Shown: positions 1 through 11,700 of the stretch, piece by piece
Numbering within the stretch: position 1 is the stretch's first letter
Layout: the number at the start of each line of letters is the position of its first letter
Assembly (NCBI GenBank): GCA_023634235.1
Contig: JAMKCF010000018.1
Location: 12,894,932-12,958,931 of the forward strand
DNA length: 64,000 nt
Reading direction: 5' to 3'
DNA from: Pisaster brevispinus
Lineage: Eukaryota > Echinodermata > Asteroidea > Forcipulatida > Asteriidae
Notes under the pieces: generated by a model
What the model saw: only the letters and a program-made list of their open reading frames with translations
What the model was told of the DNA's origin: nothing
Database searches by the model: none
Made by a program: the position numbers and the translations under genes

Positions 1-60
1 AGACAAACTGCTTTCATACATTTATGTGCTTAATGGTTAATTTCAAGTTTCTGTTAGTCA

Positions 61-86
61 AAAAAGGAACAAAAAACAAAACAAAA
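61..86 (-). terminator. Pol III T-run terminators (representative)
   Basis: On the minus strand the sequence just after the gene at 90-209 reads TCTATTTTGTTTTGTTTTTT. The first four-T run lies ~4 bases beyond the gene end, followed by two more runs. Four or more T on the non-template strand is the standard Pol III stop. The alternate spacer family has only TTT at the first site and relies on a six- or seven-T run ~15-20 bases downstream. Confidence 0.8.
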
Positions 87-89
87 TAG

Positions 90-209
90 ATGTCTACGGC
101 ACCCGGTATTCCCAGGAGGTCTGCCGTCCAAGTACTGACCTGGCCCGACGCTGCTTAACTCCGGTTATAAAGCGAGAACCGGTGTTTTCAGCATAGTACG
201 GCCGTAGAC
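90..209 (-). rRNA. 5S ribosomal RNA, first complete copy in window (variant type)
   Basis: This is a 120-nt 5S rRNA gene, the Pol III-transcribed RNA of the large ribosomal subunit. The minus-strand 5' end GTCTACGGCC and 3' end GCCGTAGAC pair to form the terminal helix. The TFIIIA internal control region is present: an A-box-like AAGCAGCGTCGGG and a C-box-like GGACGGCAGACCTCCTGGGAA, the latter with one G-to-C change (GTCTGCCG on the plus strand) relative to most copies. This copy belongs to the variant class with AACCGGAG in place of CACCGAAG, and TATGCTG (here read CGTACTATGCTG-like) in helix II. 5S identity is certain; its activity is not known. Confidence 0.96.
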
Positions 210-218
210 AAACTTCTC

Positions 219-228
219 ATATAAAATT
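219..228 (-). promoter_or_regulatory. AT-rich TATA-like box upstream of a 5S gene (representative)
   Basis: Reading the minus strand, AATTTTATAT sits about 10-19 bases upstream of the gene at 90-209. All units carry an AT-rich box here. In the other spacer family it is ATAAATTTAT or ATAAATGTAT, often as a perfect palindrome (ACATAAATTTATGT). Many animal 5S genes have an upstream TATA-like element besides the internal control region. Its use here is inferred from position and conservation. Confidence 0.5.
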
Positions 229-288
229 ACGTGCTTAATGGTTTTCGACAAGTTTCTGTTAGTCAAAAAAAGGAGAATAACAAACTGG

Positions 289-408
289 ATGTCTACGGCA
301 CCCGGTATTCCCAGGAGGTCTCCCGTCCAAGTACTGACCTGGCCAGACGCTGCTTAACTTCGGTGATCAAACGAGAACCGGTGTTTTCAGCGTAGTTTGG
401 CCGTAGAC
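289..408 (-). rRNA. 5S ribosomal RNA, canonical copy
   Basis: A complete 120-nt copy of the major class, carrying the near-universal eukaryotic stretch GATCACCGAAGTTAAGC and an intact C box (GGACGGGAGACCTCCTGGGAA split as seen across the gene). The downstream flank on the minus strand is the CCAGTTTGTTATTCTCC spacer type, whose first T-run is only three bases. The main T-run comes ~15 bases further on. One substitution (TTTGG for TATGG on the plus strand) lies near the 5' end. Confidence 0.96.
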
Positions 409-495
409 AAACTGCTTTCATACATTTATGTGCTTAATGGTTAATTTCAAGTTTCTGTTAGTCAAAAAAGGAAAAAAAAAACTGAACCAAAATAG

Positions 496-615
496 ATGTC
501 TACGGCACCCAGTATTCCAATGAGGTCTCCCGTCCAAGTACTGACCTGGCCCGACGCTGCTTAACTTCGGTGATCAAACGAGAACCGGTGTTTTAAGCGT
601 AGTATGGCCGTAGAC
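496..615 (-). rRNA. 5S ribosomal RNA copy
   Basis: A complete 120-nt unit with scattered substitutions near its 3' end (CCCAGTATTCCAATGAGG on the plus strand in place of CCCGGTATTCCCAGGAGG). These fall in the 3' part that forms helix IV/V and the end of the C box, so the copy may be weakened. The same private changes recur at about 4.33-4.45 kb, marking it as part of a duplicated block. Confidence 0.93.
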
Positions 616-699
616 AAACTGCTTTCATACATTTCTGTGCTTAATGGTTAATTTCAAGTTTCTGTTAGTCAAAAAAGGAAAAAAACAAAAACAAAATAG

Positions 700-819
700 A
701 TGTCTAAGGCACCCGGTATTCCCAGGAGGTCTCCCGTCCAAGTACTGACCTGGCCCGACGCTACTTAACTCCGGTTATAAAGCGAGAACCGGTGTTTTCA
801 GCATAGTATGGCCGTAGAC
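700..819 (-). rRNA. 5S ribosomal RNA copy, variant type
   Basis: A complete copy of the five-substitution variant class (plus-strand CCGGTTATAAAGCG and GCATAGTATGG). It also has GTCTAAGGC at the 3' end where most copies have GTCTACGGC. That change mismatches the terminal helix against GTCTACGGCC. The same change reappears ~3,833 bp to the right. Confidence 0.93.
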
Positions 820-897
820 AAACTTCTTATATAAAATTACATGGTTAATGATTTTCTTCAAGTTTCTGTTAGTCAAAAAAGGAGAATAACAAACTGG

Positions 898-1016
898 ATG
901 TCTGCGACACCCGGTATTCCCAGGAGGTCTCCCGTCCAAGTACTGACCAGGCCCGATGCTGCTTAACTTCGGTGATCAAACGAGAACCGGTGTTTTCAGC
1001 GTAGTATGCCGTAGAC
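898..1016 (-). rRNA. 5S ribosomal RNA copy with a 1-bp deletion
   Basis: A 119-nt copy. The plus strand reads GTATGCCGTAGAC rather than GTATGGCCGTAGAC, so one G of the 5' GGCC is missing. The 3' end is also changed (TCTGCGACACCC). Both ends of the terminal helix are affected. It is likely a degraded copy, although the internal control region looks intact. Confidence 0.9.
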
Positions 1017-1103
1017 AAACTGCTTTCATACATTTATGTGCCTAACGGTTAATATCAAGTTCTGTTAGTCAAAAAAGGAAAAAAAAACAACAAAACAAAA
1101 TAG

Positions 1104-1223
1104 ATGTCTACGGCACCCGGTATTCCCAGGAGATCTCCCGTCCAAGTACTGACCTGGCCAGACGCTGCTTAACTTCGGTGATCAAACGAGAACCGGTGTT
1201 TTCAGCGTAGTATGGCCGTAGAC
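1104..1223 (-). rRNA. 5S ribosomal RNA, canonical copy
   Basis: A complete 120-nt copy of the major class with GATCACCGAAGTTAAGC. Its upstream spacer (plus-strand TTTCATACATTTATGTGC) and downstream T-runs are of the main family. One change in the C box (GAGATCTCCCG for GAGGTCTCCCG on the plus strand) is shared with several other copies in the first 11 kb. Confidence 0.95.
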
Positions 1224-4200
1224 AAACTGCTTTCATACATTTATGTGCTTAATGGTTAATTTCAAGTTTCTGTTAGTCAAAAAAGGAACAAAAAACAAAA
1301 CAAAATAGATGTCTACGGCACCCGGTATTCCCAGGAGGTCTGCCGTCCAAGTACTGACCTGGCCCGACGCTGCTTAACTCCGGTTATAAAGCGAGAACCG
1401 GTGTTTTCAGCATAGTACGGCCGTAGACAAACTTCTCATATAAAATTACGTGCTTAATGGTTTTCGACAAGTTTCTGTTAGTCAAAAAAAGGAGAATAAC
1501 AAACTGGATGTCTACGGCACCCGGTATTCCCAGGAGGTCTCCCGTCCAAGTACTGACCTGGCCCGACGCTGCTTAACTTCGGTGATCAAACGAGAACCGG
1601 TGTTTTCAGCGTAGTATGGCCGTAGACAAACTGCTTTCATAAATTTATGTGCTTAATGGTTAATTTCAAGTTTCTGTTTTGCAAAAAAGGACGAAAACAA
1701 AATAGATGTCTACGGCACCCGGTATTCCCAGGAGGTCTCCCGTCCAAGTACTGACCTGGCCAGACGCTGCTTAACTTCGGTGATCAAACGAGAACCGGTG
1801 TTTTCAGCGTAGTATGGCCGTAGACAAACTGCTTTCATACATTTATGTGCTTAATGGTTAATTTCAAGTTTCTGTTAGTCAAAAAAGGAACAAAAAAACG
1901 AAACAAAATAGATGTCTACGGCACCCGGTATTCCCAGGAGGTCTCCCGTCCAAGTACTGACCTGGCCCGACGCTGCTTAACTCCGGTTATAAAGCGAGAA
2001 CCGGTGTTTTCAGCATAGTATGGCCGTAGACAAACTGCTTTCATACATTTATGTGCTTAATGGTTAATTTCAAGTTTCTGTTAGTCAAAAAAGGACGAAA
2101 ACAAAATAGATGTCTACGGCACCCGGTATTCCCAGGAGATCTCCCGTCCAAGTACTGACCAGGCCCGATGCTGCTTTACTTCGGTGATCAAACGAGAACC
2201 GGTGTTTTCAGCGTAGTATGGCCGTAGACAAACTGCTTTCATACATTTATGTGCTTAATGGTTAATTTCAAGTTTCTGTTAGTCAAAAAAGGAACAAAAA
2301 ACAAAACAAAATAGATGTCTACGGCACCCGGTATTCCCAGGAGGTCTGCCGTCCAAGTACTGACCTGGCCCGACGCTGCTTAACTCCGGTTATAAAGCGA
2401 GAACCGGTGTTTTCAGCATAGTACGGCCGTAGACAAACTTCTCATATAAAATTACGTGCTTAATGGTTGTCGACAAGTTTCTGTTAGTCAAAAAAAGGAG
2501 AATAACAAACTGGATGTCTACGGCACCCGGTATTCCCAGGAGGTCTCCCGTCCAAGTACTGACCTGGCCCGACGCTGATTAACTTCGGTGATCAAACAAG
2601 AACCGGTGTTTTCAGCATAGTATGGCCGTAGACAAACTGCTTTCATAAATTTATGTGCTTAATGGTTAATTTCAAGTTTCTGTTTTGCAAAAAAGGACGA
2701 AAACAAAATAGATGTCTACGGCACCCGGTATTCCCAGGAGGTCTCCCGTCCAAGTACTGACCTGGCCAGACGCTGCTTAACTTCGGTGATCAAACGAGAA
2801 CCGGTGTTTTCAGCGTAGTATGGCCGTAGACAAACTGCTTTCATACATTTATGTGCTTAATGGTTAATTTCAAGTTTCTGTTAGTCAAAAAAGGAACAAA
2901 AAACCGAAACAAAATAGATGTCTACGGCACCCGGTATTCCCAGGAGGTCTCCCGTCCAAGTACTGACCTGGCCCGACGCTGCTTAACTCCGGTTATAAAG
3001 CGAGAACCGGTGTTTTCAGCATAGTATGGCCGTAGACAAACTGCTTACATAAATGTATGTGCTTAATGATTAATTTCAAGTTTCTGTTAGTCAAAAAAGG
3101 ACGAAAACAAAATAGATTTCTACGGCACCCGGTATTCCCATGAGGTCTCCCGTCCAAGTACTGACCTGGCCAGACGCTGCTTAACTTCGGTGATCAAACG
3201 AGAACCGGTGTTTTCAGCGTAGTTTGGCCGTAGACAAACTGCTTTCATACATTTATGTGCTTAATGGTTAATTTCAAGTATTTGTTAGTCAAAAAAGGAA
3301 AAAAAACGAAACAAAATAGATGTCTACGGCACCCGGTATTCCCAGGAGGTCTCCCGTCCAAGTACTGACCTGGCCCGACGCTGCTTAACTTCGGTGATCA
3401 AACGAGAACCGGTGTTTTCAGCGTAGTATGGCTTTAGACAAACTGCTTTCATACATTTATGTGCTTAATGGTTAATTTCAAGTTTGTGTTAGTCAAAAAA
3501 GGAACAAAAAACAAAACAAAATAGATGTCTACGGCACCCGGTATTCCCAGGAGGTCTGCCGTCCAAGTACTGACCTGGCCAGACGCTGCTTAACTTCGGT
3601 GATCAAACGAGAACCGGTGTTTTCAGCGTAGTATGGCTTTAGACAAACTGCTTTCATACATTTATGTGCTTAATGGTTAATTTCAAGTTTGTGTTAGTCA
3701 AAAAAGGAAAAAAAAAATAGATGTCTACGGCACCCGGTATTCCCAGGAGGTCTCCCGTCCAAGTACTGACCTGGCCCGACGCTGCTTAACTCCGGTTATA
3801 AAGCGAGAACCGGTGTTTTCAGCATAGTATGGCCGTAGACAAACTGCTTACATTAATGTATGTGCTTAATGGTTAATTTCAAGTTTCTGTTAGTCAAAAA
3901 AGGACGAAAACAAAATAGATGTCTACGGCACCCGGTATTCCCAGGAGGTCTCCCGTCCGAGTACTGACCTGGCCCGACGCTGCTTAACTCCGGTTATAAA
4001 GCGAGAACCGGTGTTTTCAGCATAGTATGGCCGTAGACAAACTGCTTACATAAATGTATGTGCTTAATGGTTAATTTCAAGTTTCTGTAAGTCAAAAAAG
4101 GAAAAAAACAAAACAAAATAGATGTCTACGGCACCCGGTATTCCCAGGAGGTCTCCCGTCCAAGTACTGACCTGGCCAGACGCTGCTTAACTTCGGTGAT

Positions 4201-7200
4201 CAAACGAGAACCGGTGTTTTCAGCGTAGTTTGGCCGTAGACAAACTGCTTTCATACATTTATGTGCTTAATGGTTAATTTCAAGTTTCTGTTAGTCAAAA
4301 AAGGAAAAAAAAAACTGAACCAAAATAGATGTCTACGGCACCCAGTATTCCAATGAGGTCTCCCGTCCAAGTACTGACCTGGCCCGACGCTGCTTAACTT
4401 CGGTGATCAAACGAGAACCGGTGTTTTAAGCGTAGTATGGCCTTAGACAAACTGCTTTCATACATTTATGTGCTTAATGGTTAATTTCAAGTTTCTGTTA
4501 GTCAAAAAAGGAAAAAAACAAAAACAAAATAGATGTCTAAGGCACCCGGTATTCCCAGGAGGTCTCCCGTCCAAGTACTGACCTGGCCCGACGCTACTTA
4601 ACTCCGGTTATAAAGCGAGAACCGGTGTTTTCAGCATAGTATGGCCGTAGACAAACTTCTTTCATACATTTATGTGCCTAACGGTTAATATCAAGTTCTG
4701 TTAGTCAAAAAAGGAAAAAAAAACAACAAAACAAAATAGATGTCTACGGCACCCGGTATTCCCAGGAGGTCTCCCGTCCAAGTACTGACCTGGCCAGACG
4801 CTGCTTAACTTCGGTGATCAAACGAGAACCCGTGTTTTCAGCGTAGTATGGCCGTAGACAAACTGCTTTCATACATTTATGTGCTTAATGGTTAATTTCA
4901 AGTTTCTGTTAGTCAAAAAAGGAACAAAAAACAAAACAAAATAGATGTCTACGGCACCCGGTATTCCCAGGAGGTCTGCCGTCCAAGTACTGACCTGGCC
5001 CGACGCTGCTTAACTCCAGTTATAAAGCGAGAACCGGTGTTTTCAGCATAGTACGGCCGTAGACAAACTTCTCATATAAAATTACGTGCTTAATGGTTTT
5101 CGACAAGTTTCTGTTAGTCAAAAAAAGGAGAATAACAAACTGGATGTCTACGGCACCCGGTATTCCCAGGAGGTCTCCCGTCCAAGTACTGACCTGGCCC
5201 GACGCTGCTTAACTTCGGTGATCAAACGAGAACCGGTGTTTTCAGCGTGGTATGGCCGTAGACAAACTGCTTTCATAAATTTATGTGCTTAATGGTTAAT
5301 TTCAAGTTTCTGTTTTGCAAAGAAGGACGAAAACAAAATAGATGTCTACGGCACCCGGTATTCCCAGGAGGTCTCCCGTCCAAGTACTGACCTGGCCAGA
5401 CGCTGCTTAACTTCGGTGATCAAACGAGAACCGGTGTTTTCAGCGTAGTATGGCCGTAGACAAACTGCTTTCATACATTTATGTGCTTAATGGTTAATTT
5501 CAAGTTTCTGTTAGTCAAAAAAGGAACAAAAAAACGAAACAAAATAGATGTCTACGGCACCCGGTATTCCCAGGAGGTCTCCCGTCCAAGTACTGACCTG
5601 GCCCGACGCTGCTTAACTTCGGTGATCAAACGAGAACCGGTGTTTTCAGCGTGGTATGGCCGTAGACAAACTGCTTTCATAAATTTATGTGCTTAATGGT
5701 TAATTTCAAGTTTCTGTTTTGCAAAGAAGGACGAAAACAAAATAGATGTCTACGGCACCCGGTATTCCCAGGAGGTCTCCCGTCCAAGTACTGACCTGGC
5801 CAGACGCTGCTTAACTTCGGTGATCAAACGAGAACCGGTGTTTTCAGCGTAGTATGGCCGTAGACAAACTGCTTTCATACATTTATGTGCTTAATGGTTA
5901 ATTTCAAGTTTCTGTTAGTCAAAAAAGGAACAAAAAAACGAAACAAAATAGATGTCTACGGCACCCGGTATTCCCAGGAGGTCTCCCGTCCAAGTACTGA
6001 CCTGGCCCGACGCTGCTTAACTCCGGTTATAAAGCGAGAACCGGTGTTTTCAGCATAGTATGGCCGTAGACAAACTGCTTTCATACATTTATGTGCTTAA
6101 TGGTTAATTTCAAGTTTCTGTTAGTCAAAAAAGGACGAAAACAAAATAGATGTCTACGGCACCCGGTATTCCCAGGAGATCTCCCGTCCAAGTACTGACC
6201 AGGCCCGATGCTGCTTTACTTCGGTGATCAAACGAGAACCGGTGTTTTCAGCGTAGTATGGCCGTAGACAAACTGCTTTCATACATTTATGTGCTTAATG
6301 GTTAATTTCAAGTTTCTGTTAGTCAAAAAAGGAACAAAAAACAAAACAAAATAGATGTCTACGGCACCCGGTATTCCCAGGAGGTCTGCCGTCCAAGTAC
6401 TGACTTGGCCCGACGCTGCTTAACTCCGGTTATAAAGCGAGAACCGGTGTTTTCAGCATAGTACGGCCGTAGACAAACTTCTCATATAAAATTACGTGCT
6501 TAATGGTTGTCGACAAGTTTCTGTTAGTCAAAAAAAGGAGAATAACAAACTGGATGTCTACGGCACCCGGTATTCCCAGAAGGTCTCCCGTCCAAGTACT
6601 GACCTGGCCCGACGCTGATTAACTTCGGTGATCAAACGAGAACCGGTGTTTTCAGCATAGTATGGCCGTAGACAAACTGCTTACATAAATTTATGTGCTT
6701 AATGGTTAATTTCAAGTTTCTGTTTTGCAAAAAAGGACGAAAACAAAATAGATGTCTACGGCACCCGGTATTCCCAGGAGGTCTCCCGTCCAAGTACTGA
6801 CCTGGCCAGACGCTGCTTAACTTCGGTGATCAAACGAGAACCGGTGTTTTCAGCGTAGTATGGCCGTAGACAAACTGCTTTCATACATTTATGTGCTTAA
6901 TGGTTAATTTCAAGTTTCTGTTAGTCAAAAAAGGAACAAAAAACCGAAACAAAATAGATGTCTACGGCACCCGGTATTCCCAGGAGGTCTCCCGTCCAAG
7001 TACTGACCTGGCCCGACGCTGCTTAACTCCGGTTATAAAGCGAGAACCGGTGTTTTCAGCATAGTATGGCCGTAGACAAACTGCTTACATAAATGTATGT
7101 GCTTAATGATTAATTTCAAGTTTCTGTTAGTCAAAAAAGGACGAAAACAAAATAGATTTCTACGGCACCCGGTATTCCCATGAGGTCTCCCGTCCAAGTA

Positions 7201-8162
7201 CTGACCTGGCCAGACGCTGCTTAACTTCGGTGATCAAACGAGAACCGGTGTTTTCAGCGTAGTTTGGCCGTAGACAAACTGCTTTCATACATTTATGTGC
7301 TTAATGGTTAATTTCAAGTATCTGTTAGTCAAAAAAGGAAAAAAAACGAAACAAAATAGATGTCTACGGCACCCGGTATTCCCAGGAGGTCTCCCGTCCA
7401 AGTACTGACCTGGCCCGACGCTGCTTAACTTCGGTGATCAAACGAGAACCGGTGTTTTCAGCGTAGTATGGCTTTAGACAAACTGCTTTCATACATTTAT
7501 GTGCTTAATGGTTAATTTCAAGTTTGTGTTAGTCAAAAAAGGAACAAAAAACAAAACAAAATAGATGTCTACGGCACCCGGTATTCCCAGGAGGTCTGCC
7601 GTCCAAGTACTGACCTGGCCAGACGCTGCTTAACTTCGGTGATCAAACGAGAACCGGTGTTTTCAGCGTAGTATGGCTTTAGACAAACTGCTTTCATACA
7701 TTTATGTGCTTAATGGTTAATTTCAAGTTTGTGTTAGTCAAAAAAGGAAAAAAAAAAATAGATGTCTACGGCACCCGGTATTCCCAGGAGGTCTCCCGTC
7801 CAAGTACTGACCTGGCCCGACGCTGCTTAACTCCGGTTATAAAGCGAGAACCGGTGTTTTCAGCATAGTATGGCCGTAGACAAACTGCTTACATTAATGT
7901 ATGTGCTTAATGGTTAATTTCAAGTTTCTGTTAGTCAAAAAAGGACGAAAACAAAATAGATGTCTACGGCACCCGGTATTCCCATGAGGTCTCCCGTCCG
8001 AGTACTGACCTGGCCCGACGCTGCTTAACTCCGGTTATAAAGGGAGAACCGCTGTTTTCAGCATAGTATGGCCGTAGACAAACTGCTTACATAAATGTAT
8101 GTGCTTAATGGTTAATTTCAAGTTTCTGTAAGTCAAAAAAGGAAAAAAACAAAACAAAATAG

Positions 8163-11100
8163 ATGTCTACGGCACCCGGTATTCCCAGGAGGTCTCCCGT
8201 CCAAGTACTGACCTGGCCCGACGGTGCTTAACTCCGGTTATAAAGCGAGAACCGGTGTTTTCAGCATAGTATGGCCGTAGACAAACTGCTTACATAAATG
8301 TATGTGCTTAATGGTTAATTTCAAGTTTTTGTTAGTCAAAAAAGGACGAAAACAAAATAGATGTCTACGGCACGCGGTATTCCCATGAGGTCTCCCGTCC
8401 AAGTACTGACCTGGCCCGACGCTGCTTAACTCCGGTTATAAAGCGAGAACCGGTGTTTTCAGCATAGTATGGCCGTAGACAAACTGCTTACATAAATGTA
8501 TGTGCTTAATGGTTAATTTCAAGTTTCTGTTAGTCAAAAAAGGAAAAAAACAAAAACAAAATAGATGTCTACGGCACCCGGTATTCCCATGAGGTCTCCC
8601 GTCCAAGTACTGACCTGGCCCGACGCTGCTTAACTCCGGTTATAAAGCGAGAACCGGTGTTTTCAGCATAGTATGGCCGTAGACAAACTGCTTACATAAA
8701 TGTATGTGCTTAATGGTTAATTTCAAGTTTCTGTTTTGCAAAAAAGGACGAAAACAAAATAGATGTCTACGGCACCCGGTATTCCCAGGAGGTCTCCCGT
8801 CTAAGTACTGACCTGGCCAGACGCTGCTTAACTTCGGTGATCAAACGAGAACCGGTGTTTTCAGCGTAGTATGGCCGTAGACAAACTGCTTTCATACATT
8901 TATGTGCTTAATGGTTAATTTCAAGTTTCTGTTAGTCAAAAAAGGAACAAAAAAACGAAACAAAATAGATGTCTACGGCACCCGGTATTCCCAGGAGGTC
9001 TCCCGTCCAAGTACTGACCTGGCCCGACGCTGCTTAACTCCGGTTATAAAGCGAGAACCGGTGTTTTCAGCATAGTATGGCCGTAGACAAACTGCTTTCA
9101 TACATTTATGTGCTTAATGGTTAATTTCAATTTCTGTTAGTCAAAAAAGGACGAAAACAAAATAGATGTCTACGGCACCCGGTATTCCCAGGAGATCTCC
9201 CGTCCAAGTACTGACCAGGCCCGATGCTGCTTTACTTCGGTGATCAAACGAGAACCGGTGTTTTCAGCGTAGTATGGCCGTAGACAAACTGCTTTCATAC
9301 ATTTATGTGCTTAATGGTTAATTTCAAGTTTCTGTTAGTCAAAAAAGGAACAAAAAACAAAACAAAATAGATGTCTACGGCACCCGGTATTCCCAGGAGG
9401 TCTGCCGTCCAAGTACTGACCTGGCCCGACGCTGCTTAACTCCGGTTATAAAGCGAGAACCGGTGTTTTCAGCATAGTACGGCCGTAGACAAACTTCTCA
9501 TATAAAATTACGTGCTTAATGGTTTTCGACAAGTTTCTGTTAGTCAAAAAAAGGAGAATAACAAACTGGATGTCTACGGCACCCGGTATTCCCAGGAGGT
9601 CTCCCGTCCAAGTACTGACCTGGCCCGACGCTGCTTAACTTCGGTGATCAAACGAGAACCGGTGTTTTCAGCGTAGTATGGCCGTAGACAAACTGCTTTC
9701 ATAAATTTATGTGCTTAATGGTTAATTTCAAGTTTCTGTTTTGCAAAAAAGGACGAAAACAAAATAGATGTCTACGGCACGCGGTATTCCCATGAGGTCT
9801 CCCGTCCAAGTACTGACCTGGCCAGACGCTGCTTAACTTCGGTGATCAAACGAGAACCGGTGTTTTCAGCGTAGTATGGCCGTAGACAAACTGCTTACAT
9901 AAATGTATGTGCTTAATGGTTAATTTCAAGTTTCTGTAAGTCAAAAAAGGAAAAAAACAAAACAAAATAGATGTCTACGGCACCCGGTATTCCCAGGAGG
10001 TCTCCCGTCCAAGTACTGACCTGGCCCGACGGTGCTTAACTCCGGTTATAAAGCGAGAACCGGTGTTTTCAGCATAGTATGGCCGTAGACAAACTGCTTA
10101 CATAAATGTATGTGCTTAATGGTTAATTTCAAGTTTTTGTTAGTCAAAAAAGGACGAAAACAAAATAGATGTCTACGGCACGCGGTATTCCCATGAGGTC
10201 TCCCGTCCAAGTACTGACCTGGCCCGACGCTGCTTAACTCCGGTTATAAAGCGAGAACCGGTGTTTTCAGCATAGTATGGCCGCAGACAAACTGCTTACA
10301 TAAATGTATGTGCTTAATGGTTAATTTCAAGTTTCTGTTAGTCAAAAAAGGAAAAAAACAAAAACAAAATAGATGTCTACGGCACCCGGTATTCCCATGA
10401 GGTCTCCCGTCCAAGTACTGACCTGGCCCGACGCTGCTTAACTCCGGTTATAAAGCGAGAACCGGTGTTTTCAGCATAGTATGGCCGTAGACAAACTGCT
10501 TACATAAATGTATGTGCTTAATGGTTAATTTCAAGTTTCTGTTTTGCAAAAAAGGACGAAAACAAAATAGATGTCTACGGCACGTGGTATTCCCAGGAGG
10601 TCTCCCGTCTAAGTACTGACCTGGCCAGACGCTGCTTAACTTCGGTGATCAAACGAGAACCGGTGTTTTCAGCGTAGTATGGCCGTAGACAAACTGCTTT
10701 CATACATTTATGTGCTTAATGGTTAATTTCAAGTTTCTGTTAGTCAAAAAAGGAACAAAAAAACGAAACAAAATAGATGTCTACGGCACCCGGTATTCCC
10801 AGGAGGTCTCCCGTCCAAGTACTGACCTGGCCCGACGCTGCTTAACTCCGGTTATAAAGCGAGAACCGGTGTTTTCAGCATAGTATGGCCGTAGACAAAC
10901 TGCTTTCATACATTTATGTGCTTAATGGTTAATTTCAATTTCTGTTAGTCAAAAAAGGACGAAAACAAAATAGATGTCTACGGCACCCGGTATTCCCAGG
11001 AGATCTCCCGTCCAAGTACTGACCAGGCCCGATGCTGCTTTACTTCGGTGATCAAACGAGAACCGGTGTTTTCAGCGTAGTATGGCCGTAGACAAACTGC

Positions 11101-11700
11101 TTTCATACATTTATGTGCTTAATGGTTAATTTCAAGTTTCTGTTAGTCAAAAAAGGAACAAAAAACAAAACAAAATAGATGTCTACGGCACCCGGTATTC
11201 CCAGGAGGTCTGCCGTCCAAGTACTGACCTGGCCCGACGCTGCTTAACTCCGGTTATAAAGCGAGAACCGGTGTTTTCAGCATAGTACGGCCGTAGACAA
11301 ACTTCTCATATAAAATTACGTGCTTAATGGTTTTCGACAAGTTTCTGTTAGTCAAAAAAAGGAGAATAACAAACTGGATGTCTACGGCACCCGGTATTCC
11401 CAGGAGGTCTCCCGTCCAAGTACTGACCTGGCCCGACGCTGCTTAACTTCGGTGATCAAACGAGAACCGGTGTTTTCAGCATAGTATGGCCGTAGACAAA
11501 CTGCTTTCATAAATTTATGTGCTTAATGGTTAATTTCAAGTTTCTGTTTTGCAAAAAAGGACGAAAACAAAATAGATGTCTACGGCACCCGGTATTCCCA
11601 GGAGGTCTCCCGTCCAAGATACTGACCTGGCCAGACGCTGCTTAACTTCGGTGATCAAACGAGAACCGGTGTATTCAGCGTAGTATGGCCGTAGACAAAT
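8163..11700 (-). rRNA. 5S sub-array II: ~17 units, 1,808-bp tandem duplication
   Basis: A nine-unit block starting near 8,080 is repeated 1,808 bp to the right (~9,888-11,695). Shared private changes include ACGGTGCTT, CACGCGGTATT and GTCTCCCGTCTAAG. The last variant-type gene (plus-strand GGTTATAAAGCG) that I see is the copy at 11,179-11,298. One copy near 11.61 kb has an extra base (CCAAGATACTG). Confidence 0.92.
11179..11298 (-). rRNA. Last variant-class 5S gene in the array
   Basis: A complete 120-nt copy with all five linked substitutions: T at gene position 17 and C, T, A, G at about 38, 41, 44 and 49. Downstream of this point, toward higher coordinates, every copy I read carries the canonical GATCACCGAAG type or simple point variants of it. 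This marks the right limit of the variant class. Confidence 0.85.

Larger units (their letters stand above)
1..8162 (-). rRNA. 5S sub-array I: ~40 units, two ~4-kb duplicated blocks
   Basis: About 40 units at ~202 bp spacing. Bases ~290-4,122 and ~4,123-8,162 are two copies of the same block. The offset starts at 3,833, falls by one unit (the copy near 0.84-1.03 kb is missing from the second block), then rises to 4,040 because two units near 5.27-5.69 kb are repeated. Private markers shared by both blocks include GTCTAAGGC, AAAACTGAACC and GTTGTCGACAAG. Canonical and five-substitution variant 5S genes are interleaved. Confidence 0.93.
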
